Positions 9,933-19,620 of a stretch of 64,000 nt of DNA are shown in pieces. Numbering within the stretch: the first letter of the stretch is position 1; each line of letters begins with the position of its first letter. The notes under the pieces were generated by a model that saw only the letters and a program-made list of their open reading frames with translations, had not been told where the DNA came from and did not search any database. Where the stretch lies: NCBI GenBank assembly GCA_019925095.2, contig CM034409.1, forward strand, positions 3,103,001 through 3,167,000. The letters run 5' to 3'. A program made the position numbers and the translations under genes. The DNA is from Dendrolimus kikuchii (lineage: Eukaryota; Arthropoda; Insecta; Lepidoptera; Lasiocampidae).

Positions 9933-10327
9933 GTTAGGATTTAATATGTATGAACTACTTTATATTAGTCCTTCTTTTGTCAAAAACCACTCAAGCTGCA
10001 ACCAGCTCTCGCGCACGCAAATCTGCGATCAAATGATTTCCCAATGCTGCCACTGAGTTACTTTTAATTGTTCACATCACGCAACGGGGCATTTATCCGT
10101 TCACACAATGGAGACATTGTACGCACGACGTTACACTTTTACTAAAGATAAGTATTTCAATGGGATCAGAGAAAGTTGCTTCTGAAGTATTTATGGTCAT
10201 ATTTTAAAAGCATGTGGCATGAAGATTAAAGTCGCCAAGTGCATGGCAAAAGAATCATAATGAAGAGCCCCGTAGAGACGATGGTAGTCAGCTGTCGTCA
10301 TTTGGCTGAAAAGTTATAAACATATAA
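9933..10327. other. No recognised feature
   Basis: No supported gene or element. Confidence 0.4.
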
Positions 10328-10605
10328 GGCCTTACTTATAATAATCTCGCTAAGAAACGATTAGACATCTCTTAAGTAAGAGAATCAGAATCAGACCCTA
10401 GTCAATGAATATCTTTTTTTTTTCACTTATAAACGTGTATTACTGTTGTTTACCTAAGAGGAGCACAGATAAACGAAATTTGAATGATTCAGGTAGGTTG
10501 TACCCAAAATATTCGACTAAAGAGGAGTTTATATGGGTAAGATTTTCACTAATCAGTTGCTAAGCAGTTTCTTAAAATTTAACAAACGATTATAAGTAAG
10601 GCCAA
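10328..10605 (+). mobile_element. MITE H, copy 1
   Basis: Terminal inverted repeats GGCCTTACTTATAAT and ATTATAAGTAAGGCC bound about 276 bp of non-coding sequence, with TAA just outside on the left. The 3-bp TAA target preference suggests PIF/Harbinger. It is an inverted twin of 10841-11115. Confidence 0.8.
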
Positions 10606-10612
10606 TAATAAG

Positions 10613-10830
10613 TAATAAAACTATGTTTTAACGGTTTTCAGCGCGGTACTTTATTTGTTTTTTGTTATACCGACGTTTGGGCCACTTTTCGGTAGCCGTG
10701 ATCACGGAAGACAAATATTTCAAGTGGCAATGAGTATTGTTAAAGTTTTATTTAGCCTACCGCCAACTTGTTCGTTTTAATTTTGTTCATGGTTATTATT
10801 TACTCTATGGGAGCCTAATTTAATTTCATA
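10613..10830 (-). mobile_element. PLE terminal repeat, reverse
   Basis: Reverse copy of the PLE terminal repeat from TAATAAAACTATGTTTTAAC through GTAGCCGTGATCACGGAAGA and CTACCGCCAACTTGTT to GAGCCTAA. There is no coding part. It lies exactly between two inverted MITE H copies. Confidence 0.85.
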
Positions 10831-10840
10831 TAAACTATAA

Positions 10841-11115
10841 GGGCCTTACTTATAATCGTTTCTTAAATTTAAAGAAACAGCTCAGCAACTGATTAGTGAA
10901 AATCTTACCCATAAACTCCTCTTTAGTCGAATATTTTGGGTACAACGTACGTTAATCGTTCAAATTTCGTTTATCTGTGCTCCTCTTTAGTAAACAACAG
11001 GTAATACACGTTTATAAGTGCAAAAAAAGATATTCATTGATTAGGGTCTGATTCTGATTCTCTTACTTAAGAGATGGCTAATCGTTTCTTGACGAGATTA
11101 TTATAAGTAAGGCCG
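10841..11115 (-). mobile_element. MITE H, copy 2, with TAA duplication
   Basis: Same element as 10328-10605 but inverted. It is flanked by TAA at 10838-10840 and 11116-11118. Removing one TAA plus the element restores ACTATAAGTGTGCGAAATTT, a known stretch of Helitron D (compare 12886-12905). The target site and duplication are therefore read directly from the sequence. Confidence 0.9.
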
Positions 11116-11215
11116 TAAGTGTGCGAAATTTCATACTCCTTCGTCCGCGCAATTTTCGTGAAAAGGGGTATAGAGTTTTCGCTTCACGTATTATTGTATA
11201 GATTCGATTAATAAT
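11116..11215 (-). mobile_element. Helitron D 5' fragment
   Basis: Minus strand: Helitron D 5' part (ACGTGAAGCGAAAAC, GGACGAAGGAGTATGAAATT) interrupted by MITE H. The rest of Helitron D is missing. Confidence 0.75.
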
Positions 11216-11390
11216 TCCCAACTGGTTCTAAAAGTACTGTTACTTACGTCCGTGTTAACTCATACGAGACTTTATCGCCGTTCTCAATTGATAAAACGGG
11301 TTAATCGGCACCAACAATACCCGTCCATGATACGCTTGCGCGGCTCTTTGTGGATTTTTGCAATTCTTCAATGTTTCTTCATAGATACTA

Positions 11391-11560
11391 ATATTATAAG
11401 GAGGATTTGTGTTTTTGTATGTTTATAACGAATCAATTCAAAAACTACTGAATCGATTTCAAAAATTCTTTCACCATTCGACTGCTACATTATTCCTGAT
11501 TAATGTAAACTATATAAAAATTAGGGATCCCTACTAAAACTTCAATAATGTAATCCATCA
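11391..11560 (+). mobile_element. Helitron A-like fragment
   Basis: Begins ATAGATACTAATATTATAAG and contains AAAACTACTGAATCGATTTC and TTAGGGATCCCTACTAAAAC, as at 40342-40520. It is truncated where the next SINE-M begins. Confidence 0.65.
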
Positions 11561-11567
11561 ATCTAAA

Positions 11568-11884
11568 CATTTTTATCTGTGCAGGAACGGAGAAACAATA
11601 CAATTTCCTGGGGGCGGGTGGCCTGTATAAGAGGGGACAAAATAACCCACAGCCAGGGGGTAGGGCATTTACCCGTCTTGATGGCTACCACCCCTGGTCT
11701 AGGGTATATCGCCATAACAACCGTCGGTTGTGTTCCGGTGTTAGTGGCCAGGTTCCAGTCTCCCTTAAGAGAGCAGCAGCGCATTTGTAGCACCTTTGGT
11801 GTTGCGAATGTCCATAGGCGATGGTAACCACATTCCACCAGTGGACCGTCTGTCTGTCTGCTGAACTCATGAAATAAAAAAAAT
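11568..11884 (+). mobile_element. SINE-M, full length
   Basis: Complete forward copy with a short A tail at 11875-11884 and several substitutions in the head (ATCTGTGCAGG). Confidence 0.85.
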
Positions 11885-12045
11885 ACTTGGCGCTGGAATC
11901 GGGTTCTACGATCTTGATGAAATTTTATGCATGTGTGTTTGAGTGGGTGATTTACATTCACAATTAGACCCGGTAGGCGGCGCTGGAATCGGGTTTTAGA
12001 TATTTATTTTTTCAGGGCAAGATAACGTCTACTGAAATTGTCTAG
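11885..12045 (+). mobile_element. Helitron B 3' part
   Basis: Contains two GGCGCTGGAATCGGGTT blocks and TTTATTTTTTCAGGGCA, then ends CTAG at 12042-12045 followed by T. It matches 17895-18792, 43525-43633 and, in reverse, 58353 and 62516. Confidence 0.7.
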
Positions 12046-12617
12046 TGTTTTATATATCGCGAATATTACTTATGACTCTAATTTAGGGACGACGCGACGT
12101 GTTGTTCTTCTTTTTTCTTTGTTCAGCAATTTATATAATCCAGGCAAGCAATGGACTGGGGCCATCGGGTTCTATCAACACGTTTGATAGAAGTCTCATG
12201 CGAGCAAAAAGTAGGCCTGTATTTGGGGTAGCATGCGCAGGACTAGCGTGGGCGTTACTACGTTCTAAGCTTTTCCTGCCATAAGCGCGGGGCACATTGG
12301 AAGCAGGTAGGTTTAGTGGAGTAGCGGCCTATGGGTCATTACCATGCTGAGTCTCCACACACGCCGGCGAACGACTCTGTTATCTGCGCCATCTTCAGTT
12401 GATAACTCTCTTCGCGTTGGTCTACTCCCCTAGTAAAGGACTGGGTAGCGTACCAATAGTTTTCCTCTGCTTTAACAGAAAAAAAAGTGTTGCCATGTAA
12501 CATGTAAACGCGGCCAGCGTTTTGGGAACATTCGCAAGGGACGGTGAGTTGGAACTTGTATTTATATATTTTTATCCAATAAATTGTAAAATAGTTTGTA
12601 TGATATTAATATATGTA
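12046..12617. other. No recognised feature
   Basis: No coding, RNA or repeat signal that I recognise. Confidence 0.35.
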
Positions 12618-12641
12618 CACTAGTAATTATAATTACTAGTG
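12618..12641. repeat. 24-bp perfect palindrome at a Helitron end
   Basis: CACTAGTAATTA followed by its exact reverse complement. The right half includes the CTAG terminus of Helitron D and the left half is flanking DNA. Confidence 0.85.
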
Positions 12642-12974
12642 GTCGCCCGTGGTCGAAATTCGATCACAATAATTTGTTGTTAAACACTATACTTCTATAA
12701 TCACAGATTTCGCCAAGGCTACACTGTTGATTTGACTTTAACAATAAACAAAAGAGCATATATACATGCGTGTATCAAATACATAGTAGTGTGTGTAATG
12801 AATTTTTTATTGTTTTAATGTATTTTTTATGCATAATTTGAAAACATATTAGCACTTTTCGCTTCGTCTCTATATAAACTATAAGTGTGCAAAATTTCAT
12901 ACTCCTCCGTCCGCGCAATTTTCGTAAAACGGGGTACAAAGTTTTTGCTTCACGTATTATTAATATATTATAGA
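12636..12974 (-). mobile_element. Helitron D
   Basis: The plus strand starts CTAGTGGTCGCCC (the CTAG 3' end read in reverse) and runs to TTATAGA at 12974, giving a TC 5' start on the minus strand. It shares CACAGATTTCGCCAAGGC, GTGTGTAATG and GTACAAAGTTTTTGCTTC with 22738-23307, 48468-48814 and 60845-61205. Confidence 0.85.
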
Positions 12975-13849
12975 TGATGTGAGATAGTTCATGTGATATT
13001 AATGTGTTGCACAAATGTTCAATACGACTATATGTACATATACACATATACATATATGTATACTTAGTTATCATTGAGAGACAACTTCTGTATAATGAAC
13101 CAAGATGTCCCAAGTCCCACGCAGCTCGAGCCCGTTTCGTCCCGTGTCCTTAGATTCAATAAAGTGACCCTTCAAGGTCGCGTCTGTTAAAGTTCAAGGT
13201 GACTTGCGAATAATGCTTAGAGAGCCTCTTGTGATAAATAAAATATTTTATTATTCACAATCCGAAATGCCTATTTGGCGTGTAAACAAAAGCCCCTTCT
13301 CCATATGGCCTCGTCTTCGTCGAGCTGCTGCCGACTTTGTGTTTTTTGCTGGTAATTGGATTTGCAATAGGTTGGGGAATAATCTTTAGGATTCTGTACC
13401 CATATTGGCAAGGACGAAGCTTTTTAACCGACTTCAAAAACGAGGTTCGCAATTCGACTGTATGTTTGTTACACGATGTCTCCGTAAACTGTGGACTGAT
13501 TTTGAATTTTTTTTTAATTCGAAAGAGTATACTCCTAAGGTGGTCCCATTGTTGTCACCAAATCAGGATCGGATGAGTGGCTGCCAGGAAAATCGAGAGC
13601 AACTCTTGTTGAAGAGCGCCTATACTCATTCAAAGGCAAACTTGATACGCGTGCCCTTAATACAATTTCTACAGGCGCTTAATAAATAATTTCTAAAGCT
13701 ATTCACTTGAATAGCTTGAATACTTATTTGGGCATCTGAAAAGGGGAAAATATTTTTTTTTAACAAAAAAGCTTTATAGCTTGAAGTAGGTTTTGTTTTT
13801 GTAATATTTTTTAAATAAATAATGTCATGTCTGTTCGTCCGTTTTTGAA
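12975..13849. other. Unclassified repeat-rich sequence
   Basis: Contains ACCGACTTCAAAAACGAGG at 13429, a motif common in lepidopteran interspersed repeats (also near 63205). Overlapping frames at 13204-13689 have no family resemblance and lie on both strands, so no gene is called. Confidence 0.4.
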
Positions 13850-13998
13850 ACCGTCGTGATGAAACCTGCACATCGAGATAACCAATGTGTTCAACCTGCT
13901 AAGCCGCCTTGCACGAGCTTGGCGGATATACTGTCCGTTTCCCTATAGTGGGAGGCCCGAGCCCAGCAATGGGACGTTTGTGTACTGTTATTATTATA
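13850..13998 (+). mobile_element. LINE 3' end with GGAGGCCCGAGCCCAGC box
   Basis: GTGGGAGGCCCGAGCCCAGC followed by AATGGGACG and a (TTA)n run is a 3' end widely dispersed in Lepidoptera and attributed to non-LTR elements. The sequence upstream (GCCGCCTTGCACGAGCTTGG) is not recognised. Confidence 0.55.
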
Positions 13999-14103
13999 AG
14001 GGCAATTACAAGACCTTCTATTTTTAAAACAGTATATATTACACTAATGGACGTTGTTTTAGATCTTATTTTATTGCATCAAAGTTTGAAACTGTATAAT
14101 AAT

Positions 14104-14395
14104 ATACTACATTGCCGTTTGCTGTCGAGACGCTTGGACCGTGGGGTCCTGAGGCCATGAGCCTCTACCAAAATTTATCGAAACGACTCATTGACTCTTC
14201 GGGTGACCAGAGGACTGGTGCTTACCTCGGCCAACGGATCAGTATGGTGATCCAGCGAGGAAACGTAGCCAGCCTTCTGGGCACCTTACCCATAGAAGAC
14301 GGTGATCTGGGCTCAGTATTCTACTTATAGTCTTGAGGGACTATGAGTTGAATACAATACAAATAAGTTAAGTTTTCTTGCATTGTATTCGATTA
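14104..14395 (+). pseudogene. LINE-Z C-terminus and 3'UTR
   Basis: Encodes [40 protein letters not shown] and [10 protein letters not shown], then ends VFYL and a stop. A short 3'UTR contains a hairpin (GAATACAAT at 14350-14358, ATTGTATTC at 14382-14390). The reverse copy at 46617-47070 shares coding and UTR sequence. It is strongly 5'-truncated. Confidence 0.8.
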
Positions 14396-14399
14396 TATG

Positions 14400-15099
14400 T
14401 AATTTGTTTAATATACTACATTGGTCAGCATTTTTTCTTTTGCTTAATACTTTTTTCATAACGTGCGATAAGGAACTTCGTTCCAAAAATTCTAATACTC
14501 GAAGTTACTTTTCTACTATTTGTTAACATAGTAGATACATATAAGTACAACAGTGTTAGAAGCGGAAACTATCGGCTCGTACGAAGACATGTGTGCTATA
14601 CTAATAATATGCCGCGGAAATAGCCGTGGACCGGTTTTTATGGCCCGTTTATTATATTAGGATAGTTCTTAACACGTGCGTACGTCCTGTTACATCTGTC
14701 GACTGTGATTTAGGGTCAAAGGTTCGGGTAGCTTTTTATATGTCAAGGGCTATACTTTAAATCATGTTTGGAATGATGAAAGAATGCATTACTAGATGAC
14801 AAATGAAGAAGTATTAATAGAAGAATGCATTACTAGATGACAGATGAAAGATATTTTTCTTTGTAACGAATGTAGTCGTTATAAAGAAAAATACCCCTAC
14901 TTCCTTATTAAACCTCGGCTGCGTTTGGAGGCGTCCTCCACGAAGCTCGGTGTCCGCTAGTTTTAAATGATTAAACTCTAACACCTTAATTGTTTTTAGG
15001 GTTTTCCCAGTTTTTTTTTCAAATTTTAATGGGGGGTGGAGGGGGGGGGTGATGGATGCACAATTTCTACGACTTGAGGTATGTATATATATATTAAAA
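14400..15099. other. No gene; G-run at 15030-15050
   Basis: Apart from the 27-bp duplication and a G-rich run, nothing is recognised. Confidence 0.4.
14779..14845. repeat. 27-bp direct duplication
   Basis: AGAATGCATTACTAGATGAC plus flanking bases occurs twice in tandem, about 39 bp apart. Confidence 0.8.
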
Positions 15100-15296
15100 A
15101 AATGTGTGTGCAGTTCACACGCAGTATAAGTGAAACGTCAGAGGATATACTCACAGATAATTCTTCTCTAACTTTTAATAATATATAATTACGTTAGCCT
15201 ACACACCCGTCAATATATTATAATTCAAGATAAAGTATCACTTTCATTCTTTCATTGTTTTAGTCTAAAAAATATTATTATCAGTTTTATTTCGGT
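15100..15296. mobile_element. MITE E, one half
   Basis: Begins GTGTGTGCAGTTCACACGCA, continues GTGAAACGTCAGAGG and CTCACAGATAATTCTTCTC, and stops after CAGTTTTATTTCGGT, where other copies go on. Confidence 0.8.
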
Positions 15297-15840
15297 AGTA
15301 ATAATATATGCAAAATAAAAACCGTAAGCGCCAATAAAATCATGTCGCTTTCCTCCTTTTGGTCGCCGGTCAATTTATAGACACACTAGTAATATGTTTG
15401 AACAGAACGCGTATACACCAATGAACGCATGGCGCTTTTGCCCTTTTGGTCGCTTCACTAGTTTCTTAATGCTACGGGGAATTGAGTTGTATGAAGTCCA
15501 CGCCACTGATATCTACATTCCTGTAAAATTTCTTCTTATAGACCTTTAACTGCGACATAGAAAGATAAACGGACGGACTTGCCGATTTCACAAAGGTTCC
15601 GAATTTGTCAAAATGTCAATCGAAATAAGTAGGGTTAAATAAACGGAGGATTTCAAAGTCTGTTATATCTTAAGACGAAAGATTATCGTGTATTATACAA
15701 GCACATACTGTGTGGGAGATTTATGTTTGGTGAAGTCGTAACCCCGTTATTATTTTAGTTTTATTGCTTTACATTTGCATCATCAAGTTTTGGACAAATG
15801 TAATATCATTTTATATTCAGTTTTAAAGGAATTTACTTAT

Positions 15841-15843
<3 letters not shown>
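15297..15843. other. No recognised feature
   Basis: No supported gene or element. Confidence 0.4.

Positions 15844-15927
<84 letters not shown>
15844..15927. repeat. (TA)n microsatellite, about 42 units
   Basis: An almost uninterrupted TA run of 84 bp, immediately upstream of an RTE-1 insertion. Confidence 0.95.
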
Positions 15928-15929
<2 letters not shown>

Positions 15930-15931
15930 AT

Positions 15932-16101
15932 GTACTAGCAGAAGGTGATGTCAGGAGCCTTAAGAACAGACGAGCGTGCATGACAAGAGTTATGAATGTC
16001 AAAGAAGCAAGTGAGGTGTGTAAGAATAAGCCTAAATGGCGCTCTGTTGTTCGTACCTATCCCACAAGGGAACTGGCGTGAAGTTATGTATGTATGTATA
16101 T
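15932..16101 (+). mobile_element. RTE-1 LINE 3' end
   Basis: Encodes VLAEGDVRSLKNRRACMTRV and EVCKNKPKWRSVVRTYP, then the stop and a (TATG)n tail at 16085-16100. It is a heavily 5'-truncated copy that landed beside the TA microsatellite. Confidence 0.85.
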
Positions 16102-16544
16102 ATTTATATATATAAAAATCAATTGCTGTTCGTTAGTCTCGCTAAAACTCGAGAACGGCTGGACTGATTTGGCTTATTTTGGTTTTGAATTATTTGTGGT
16201 AGTCCAGGGAAGGTTTAAAAGGTGAGTAAACATGAAAAAAATGCTTGGAATATAGTAAAAACAACAATTTCGCTTTCTCTTACAAACTATTCCTACCTGT
16301 CAAACATTTGATGTTCGTCTCGTCGTTTAGAAATCAATTAAATTTAAAAGTCGTTCAGAAATCAAATTAAATTTAAAAGTAAAGTTCTTTTTTCATTTTT
16401 TTGGTTTTGAATGTCAAACGTTTGGTGTTCGTTCCGGTTAAGTTTTGACCACATTTTTTTACTAAAGTCGAAATATTCTGCAATTATCATTCAGCTTTTT
16501 TTTTATTGATTCTAAGACGGTACGAAGTTGGCCGGGTCAGCTAG
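16102..16544 (+). mobile_element. Helitron C, near complete
   Basis: Starts around TATATATAAAAATCAATTGC, contains TTCGTTAGTCTCGCTAAAAC and TGGACTGATTTGG, and ends GGCCGGGTCAGCTAG followed by T. It aligns over its whole length with 25060-25501. It is about 440 bp and non-autonomous. Confidence 0.8.
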
Positions 16545-16902
16545 TCTTACCTTTATATATGTAAGTATAACATATAGTAACATAGTTATGTACTGTACAG
16601 CTGTACTGTTTGTTCTAAGTGTATGGAAGTATTTGTTTGGAATATAAGACATCTGTACCGAACCCAGTAATTGGTAATAGTTGAAAAATGGGGGTTGAAT
16701 TTTTCCAAAGTTATAAAATAAAACCATGGTAGGTTTAATTATGATAAAAACCTATATTTCAACAAAAGAATATGGGTCTGTCATATCAAAGGATAGTTGC
16801 AAACTGCAACTCATTGTGATGTTCCCGTGACGGATGGACGAGTGCCCTATTTAAGTTTCTCTTTGTGGCAACGAGGTCATGTAATTCCCAGTTGGATAAA
16901 TA
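16545..16902. other. No recognised feature
   Basis: AT-rich; no supported element. Confidence 0.4.
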
Positions 16903-16997
16903 CATACATACATAACTTCACGCCAGTTCGCTTGCGGGGTAGGCACGAACAACAGAGCGCCATTTAGGCTTATTCTTACACACCTCACTTGCTTATT
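16903..16997 (-). mobile_element. RTE-1 3' stub
   Basis: The TATG tail in reverse (CATACATACATAACTTCACG) and about 80 bp of coding end, joined directly to the LTR-element leader. Confidence 0.8.
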
Positions 16998-17160
16998 CTT
17001 ACACATCTATCTATCTCTGTCTTTTCCTGCCTGAAACTTGTATACTAAAATTTCTATCTTCATTTCGATATTCTTTTGTTCGCCTTTTTCTTCTGGAATC
17101 TCCTACATTTTTCTGAAACTCCTTAAACCAAGTAGATCGTTCCACCATCGCTCGCCACTA
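16998..17160 (-). mobile_element. LTR-element leader/gag start, copy 2
   Basis: Minus strand: GTGGCGAGCGATGGTGGAAC opens a frame MVERSTWFKEFQKNV that ends after about 44 codons. The same leader lies at 17706-17866, on the other side of the LTR. Confidence 0.6.
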
Positions 17161-17650
17161 GTTGGATAAATAATTTTATTAAATGTGTCTCTTCTCTTTA
17201 TATATATAATTATTTACGTGCGATGGGGGGCACGCACTTAGGATTGGAAGTAAACACAGGTTTTTTCCAACTAAACGTTATTATTCACTTACACAGCCGC
17301 ACGTGATTCTTTCCTGCAGGGTTGCCCCGTCACGCACAACTAACGACACACTGCGTTATTTACTCACAATACCGTCTCCGATATTGCCTAGGCCACCTTC
17401 TGCTATTGCGTTGCTTACCTCCGAGTTTACCGCACGAAGCTCGCTTTTGGATATCCTCTTAAACTACAATAAACTTCTCCTTCACTAAACTGCCCACTAA
17501 ACTCTCGAATAAACTCGTTACTGGCCTCTGCTAAACTTCTCTTCCAACTCTCTCGTATCGCACTTGTCGCTTCGCTGTTTCCAACTGAACTTCGCGGTAA
17601 GCACGCTTTACGCCGCTTATATACCCGGACGAATCTTCTGGAATCCATAA
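17161..17650 (-). mobile_element. LTR of a degenerate retrotransposon
   Basis: On the minus strand there is a TATA box (GGGTATATAAGCGGCG near 17608-17625), then a GC-moderate transcribed region, ending TTTATCCAACTA just before the leader GTGGCGAGCGATGG. Position, TATA box and leader fit an LTR of a gypsy- or Pao-like element. No pol sequence survives. The open frame at 17427-17648 is likely untranslated LTR sequence. Confidence 0.55.
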
Positions 17651-17680
17651 TTTTGATATTCTGAAAAGAATATCAAAATT
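17649..17680. repeat. Perfect 14-bp hairpin with GAAA loop
   Basis: AATTTTGATATTCT at 17649-17662 and its exact complement at 17667-17680 enclose GAAA. It sits at the junction of leader copy 1 and the LTR. Confidence 0.9.
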
Positions 17681-17705
17681 ATTCTTTTATTTACTGTCTA
17701 TCCCT

Positions 17706-17866
17706 TTCTAAACATCTATCTATCTCTGTCTTTTCCTGCCTGAAACTTCTATTCTAAAATTTCTATCTTCATTTCGATATTCTTTTGTTCATCATCTATC
17801 CCTTTCTAAAATATATCTGTCCTTGCCAACTAGATCGTTCCACCATCGCTCGCCACAAATTCTTCT
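17706..17866 (-). mobile_element. LTR-element leader/gag start, copy 1
   Basis: Same leader as 16998-17160, with AGATCGTTCCACCATCGCTC, ATTTCTATCTTCATTTCGAT and CTGTCTTTTCCTGCCTGAAA shared. A leader-LTR-leader order results, as expected after LTR recombination in a tandem insertion. Confidence 0.6.
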
Positions 17867-17894
17867 GTACGTGTGATGTGACTTAAACTTCACC

Positions 17895-18792
17895 TAAACG
17901 GTTTGACCGATATTGATGATTTTTTTTGTGTGATCAAGTGGATTCGAGAATGGTTTAGATTCACAATTGAATCCGGTAGATGGCACTGGACGAAGATACG
18001 GCACGGTACGGCTGCTTCGAGAGGTACGTGTGTCGCCTAGGCCGTGAGCTAACGTCAGGGAGCCATCATTTGTGACACCGGCGACAAGATACGGCGCTGC
18101 ACACACTCCAAGAGTGTCCTGCCTGGCTAGAGCAGTGTTAAGATCTAGCCGCCGTGACCGGATTTGACCATAGTTGCGAGCCGTACGGGATGGGACGTCT
18201 TCTTCTAATTTTACGAGCTCGTTATGCTCGGAAAGGAGAAGGCGGAGCAAGAGTGTGAGCGGATATTTTTGCTCCGCTCCCGCTAAAGAAGGATGCGTCG
18301 ACGCCAGAAGGTTAGTCTGGACCTTCGGCCGTCGTGAGCGGGCGGGATGGGTGGATCCCTTGCGGAAAAGGGTTCTCACCCGCCGTTATACCGTCGAAAT
18401 TGGGGCGAGTTACAAACGCCCTGCGCTTAAAGAGTGCTAAGATGCCGAGGGATGTAAGCAGTCCCCCGGCAGTGGATGTGGCTATTTGGCCACCGCCTGC
18501 CAGGGCTAGCAGAGAGGCTAGGTCATACCCACCCGTAGCCCTGGCATAAGGCGAAGGACAGAACACCCGGGGGTTTTAGTGGGTATCCGTAACTGTGGCG
18601 TGGTAATAGCACTTCTAATTCTGTCTAGAAGTGCTACTAATCCCACACATGGACCCGCCACCTGTCCCCCTCGCGCGGTCTATGATCCTCAATCGGATTT
18701 CCCCTGACTAAGAAAAATAACGGTAGATGGCGTTGGAATCGGGTTGTAGATTTTTATTTTTAGGGCAGGACAAGGACTGCCGGGTCTGCTAG
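17895..18792 (+). mobile_element. Helitron B carrying a GC-rich insert
   Basis: The left part ends at GGTAGATGGCACTGGA near 17991. The right part resumes at GGTAGATGGCGTTGGAATCG at 18723 and ends TGCCGGGTCTGCTAG at 18792, followed by T. The roughly 720 bp between do not belong to other Helitron B copies. Bases GGTAGATGGC occur on both sides of the insert. Confidence 0.75.
17992..18722. mobile_element. GC-rich insert of unknown type
   Basis: Markedly more GC-rich than its surroundings, with overlapping open frames on both strands (161, 88, 84 and 71 codons) and no recognised domain. It contains a hairpin near 18606-18637 (TAGCACTTCTA/TAGAAGTGCTA). It may be the end of a non-LTR element or captured exonic DNA. 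No second copy is in the window. Confidence 0.4.
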
Positions 18793-18798
18793 TTTATT

Positions 18799-18950
18799 AA
18801 GTCGTGCGCAGGTTTGCCGATGAACACCCCTCCCGCTTCCTACGACTGGGGCCGGGGCTTGTCTAAGTAGTACTAAGAACTAGACGACCGCGGGTCGCGG
18901 TTGTAGGAAGCGAGAAGGGTTATCATCGGCAAACCTATGCACGACTATTA
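18799..18950. mobile_element. Snap-back element with about 53-bp arms
   Basis: GTCGTGCGCAGGTTTGCCGA at 18801 and its near complement TCGGCAAACCTATGCACGAC ending at 18946 continue inward through CGCTTCCTAC/GTAGGAAGCG. The arms pair over about 53 bp with several mismatches. TTA lies outside both ends. It is a palindromic MITE of unknown family, inserted just after Helitron B. Confidence 0.8.
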
Positions 18951-19330
18951 GATGTTATTTAGTATTGTAAAAATGCTATAAGTGTTGTATTTCACTCGTA
19001 ACAAATTACAACACCACTTGTAGAGTTTGAATATATAGACATTCGCGTAACGGTCTCGTTCACTGACAGCCCAAAAACCAGTTCGATAATTATAAAACCA
19101 ACAGGTAATGTGTCTATGAGTCAAAGACTGCTTTATTACGTTCTAAACTGTGAAATTGATAATTGTTTAATTAATTTATATCTATTGTTTAATTTCAGGT
19201 TTGGTATCGGTGGTTTTTTATATGTTGCTTCAATTGTAAAAGTACAATATGGTCATGTCGCGTAATTTCTTATTGCAATTACTATTTGCTTGGATTAGAT
19301 TGGTGTAAACTATTCGGCGCTCCCGACAGG
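18951..19330. other. No recognised feature
   Basis: AT-rich; no supported element. Confidence 0.4.
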
Positions 19331-19339
19331 ATGTCCAAA

Positions 19340-19620
19340 CTTGCTCGAGAGAGTTGAGACAGTGGAGGCGGTGCGCCCGCACCAGTTGCGATGGCTCTCG
19401 CGCAAACGTGGGACCCTGATCTTCAGCATGACGCAGATACTTATCGGCCATGGGTGCTTCGATAAGTATCTGAATCAGATTGTGGGCTACCTGCCTTCCC
19501 CTCAATGTCGCCAGTGTGACCGACTTCCCCGCAAGACGAAGGCATTCCAGCAGCTCACGTTAGCCAATTCGCGGCGTTTGAGGGCCTTCGCGGGCTTTGC
19601 GCTGGCTATTTCTGCGGCTT
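19340..19620 (+). pseudogene. R1-like LINE C-terminal fragment
   Basis: The frame contains FSMTQILIGHGCFDKYLNQI and SPQCRQC. The Q.L.GHGCF..YL...SP.C..C pattern is typical of the C-terminal zinc-knuckle region of R1-clade LINEs. The His-Cys half of the knuckle is missing and the reverse transcriptase is absent. The following LREVTL-like residues (QQLTLANSRRLRAFA) are degraded. Confidence 0.6.

Noticed and set aside
15842..16081. 79-codon frame starting with a long YIYIYI run
   Set aside because: The N-terminal part is translated (TA)n; only the RTE-1 end downstream is meaningful.
17894..18379. 161-codon minus-strand frame
   Set aside because: Spans the junction of Helitron B and its GC-rich insert and has several overlapping rivals; no domain is visible.
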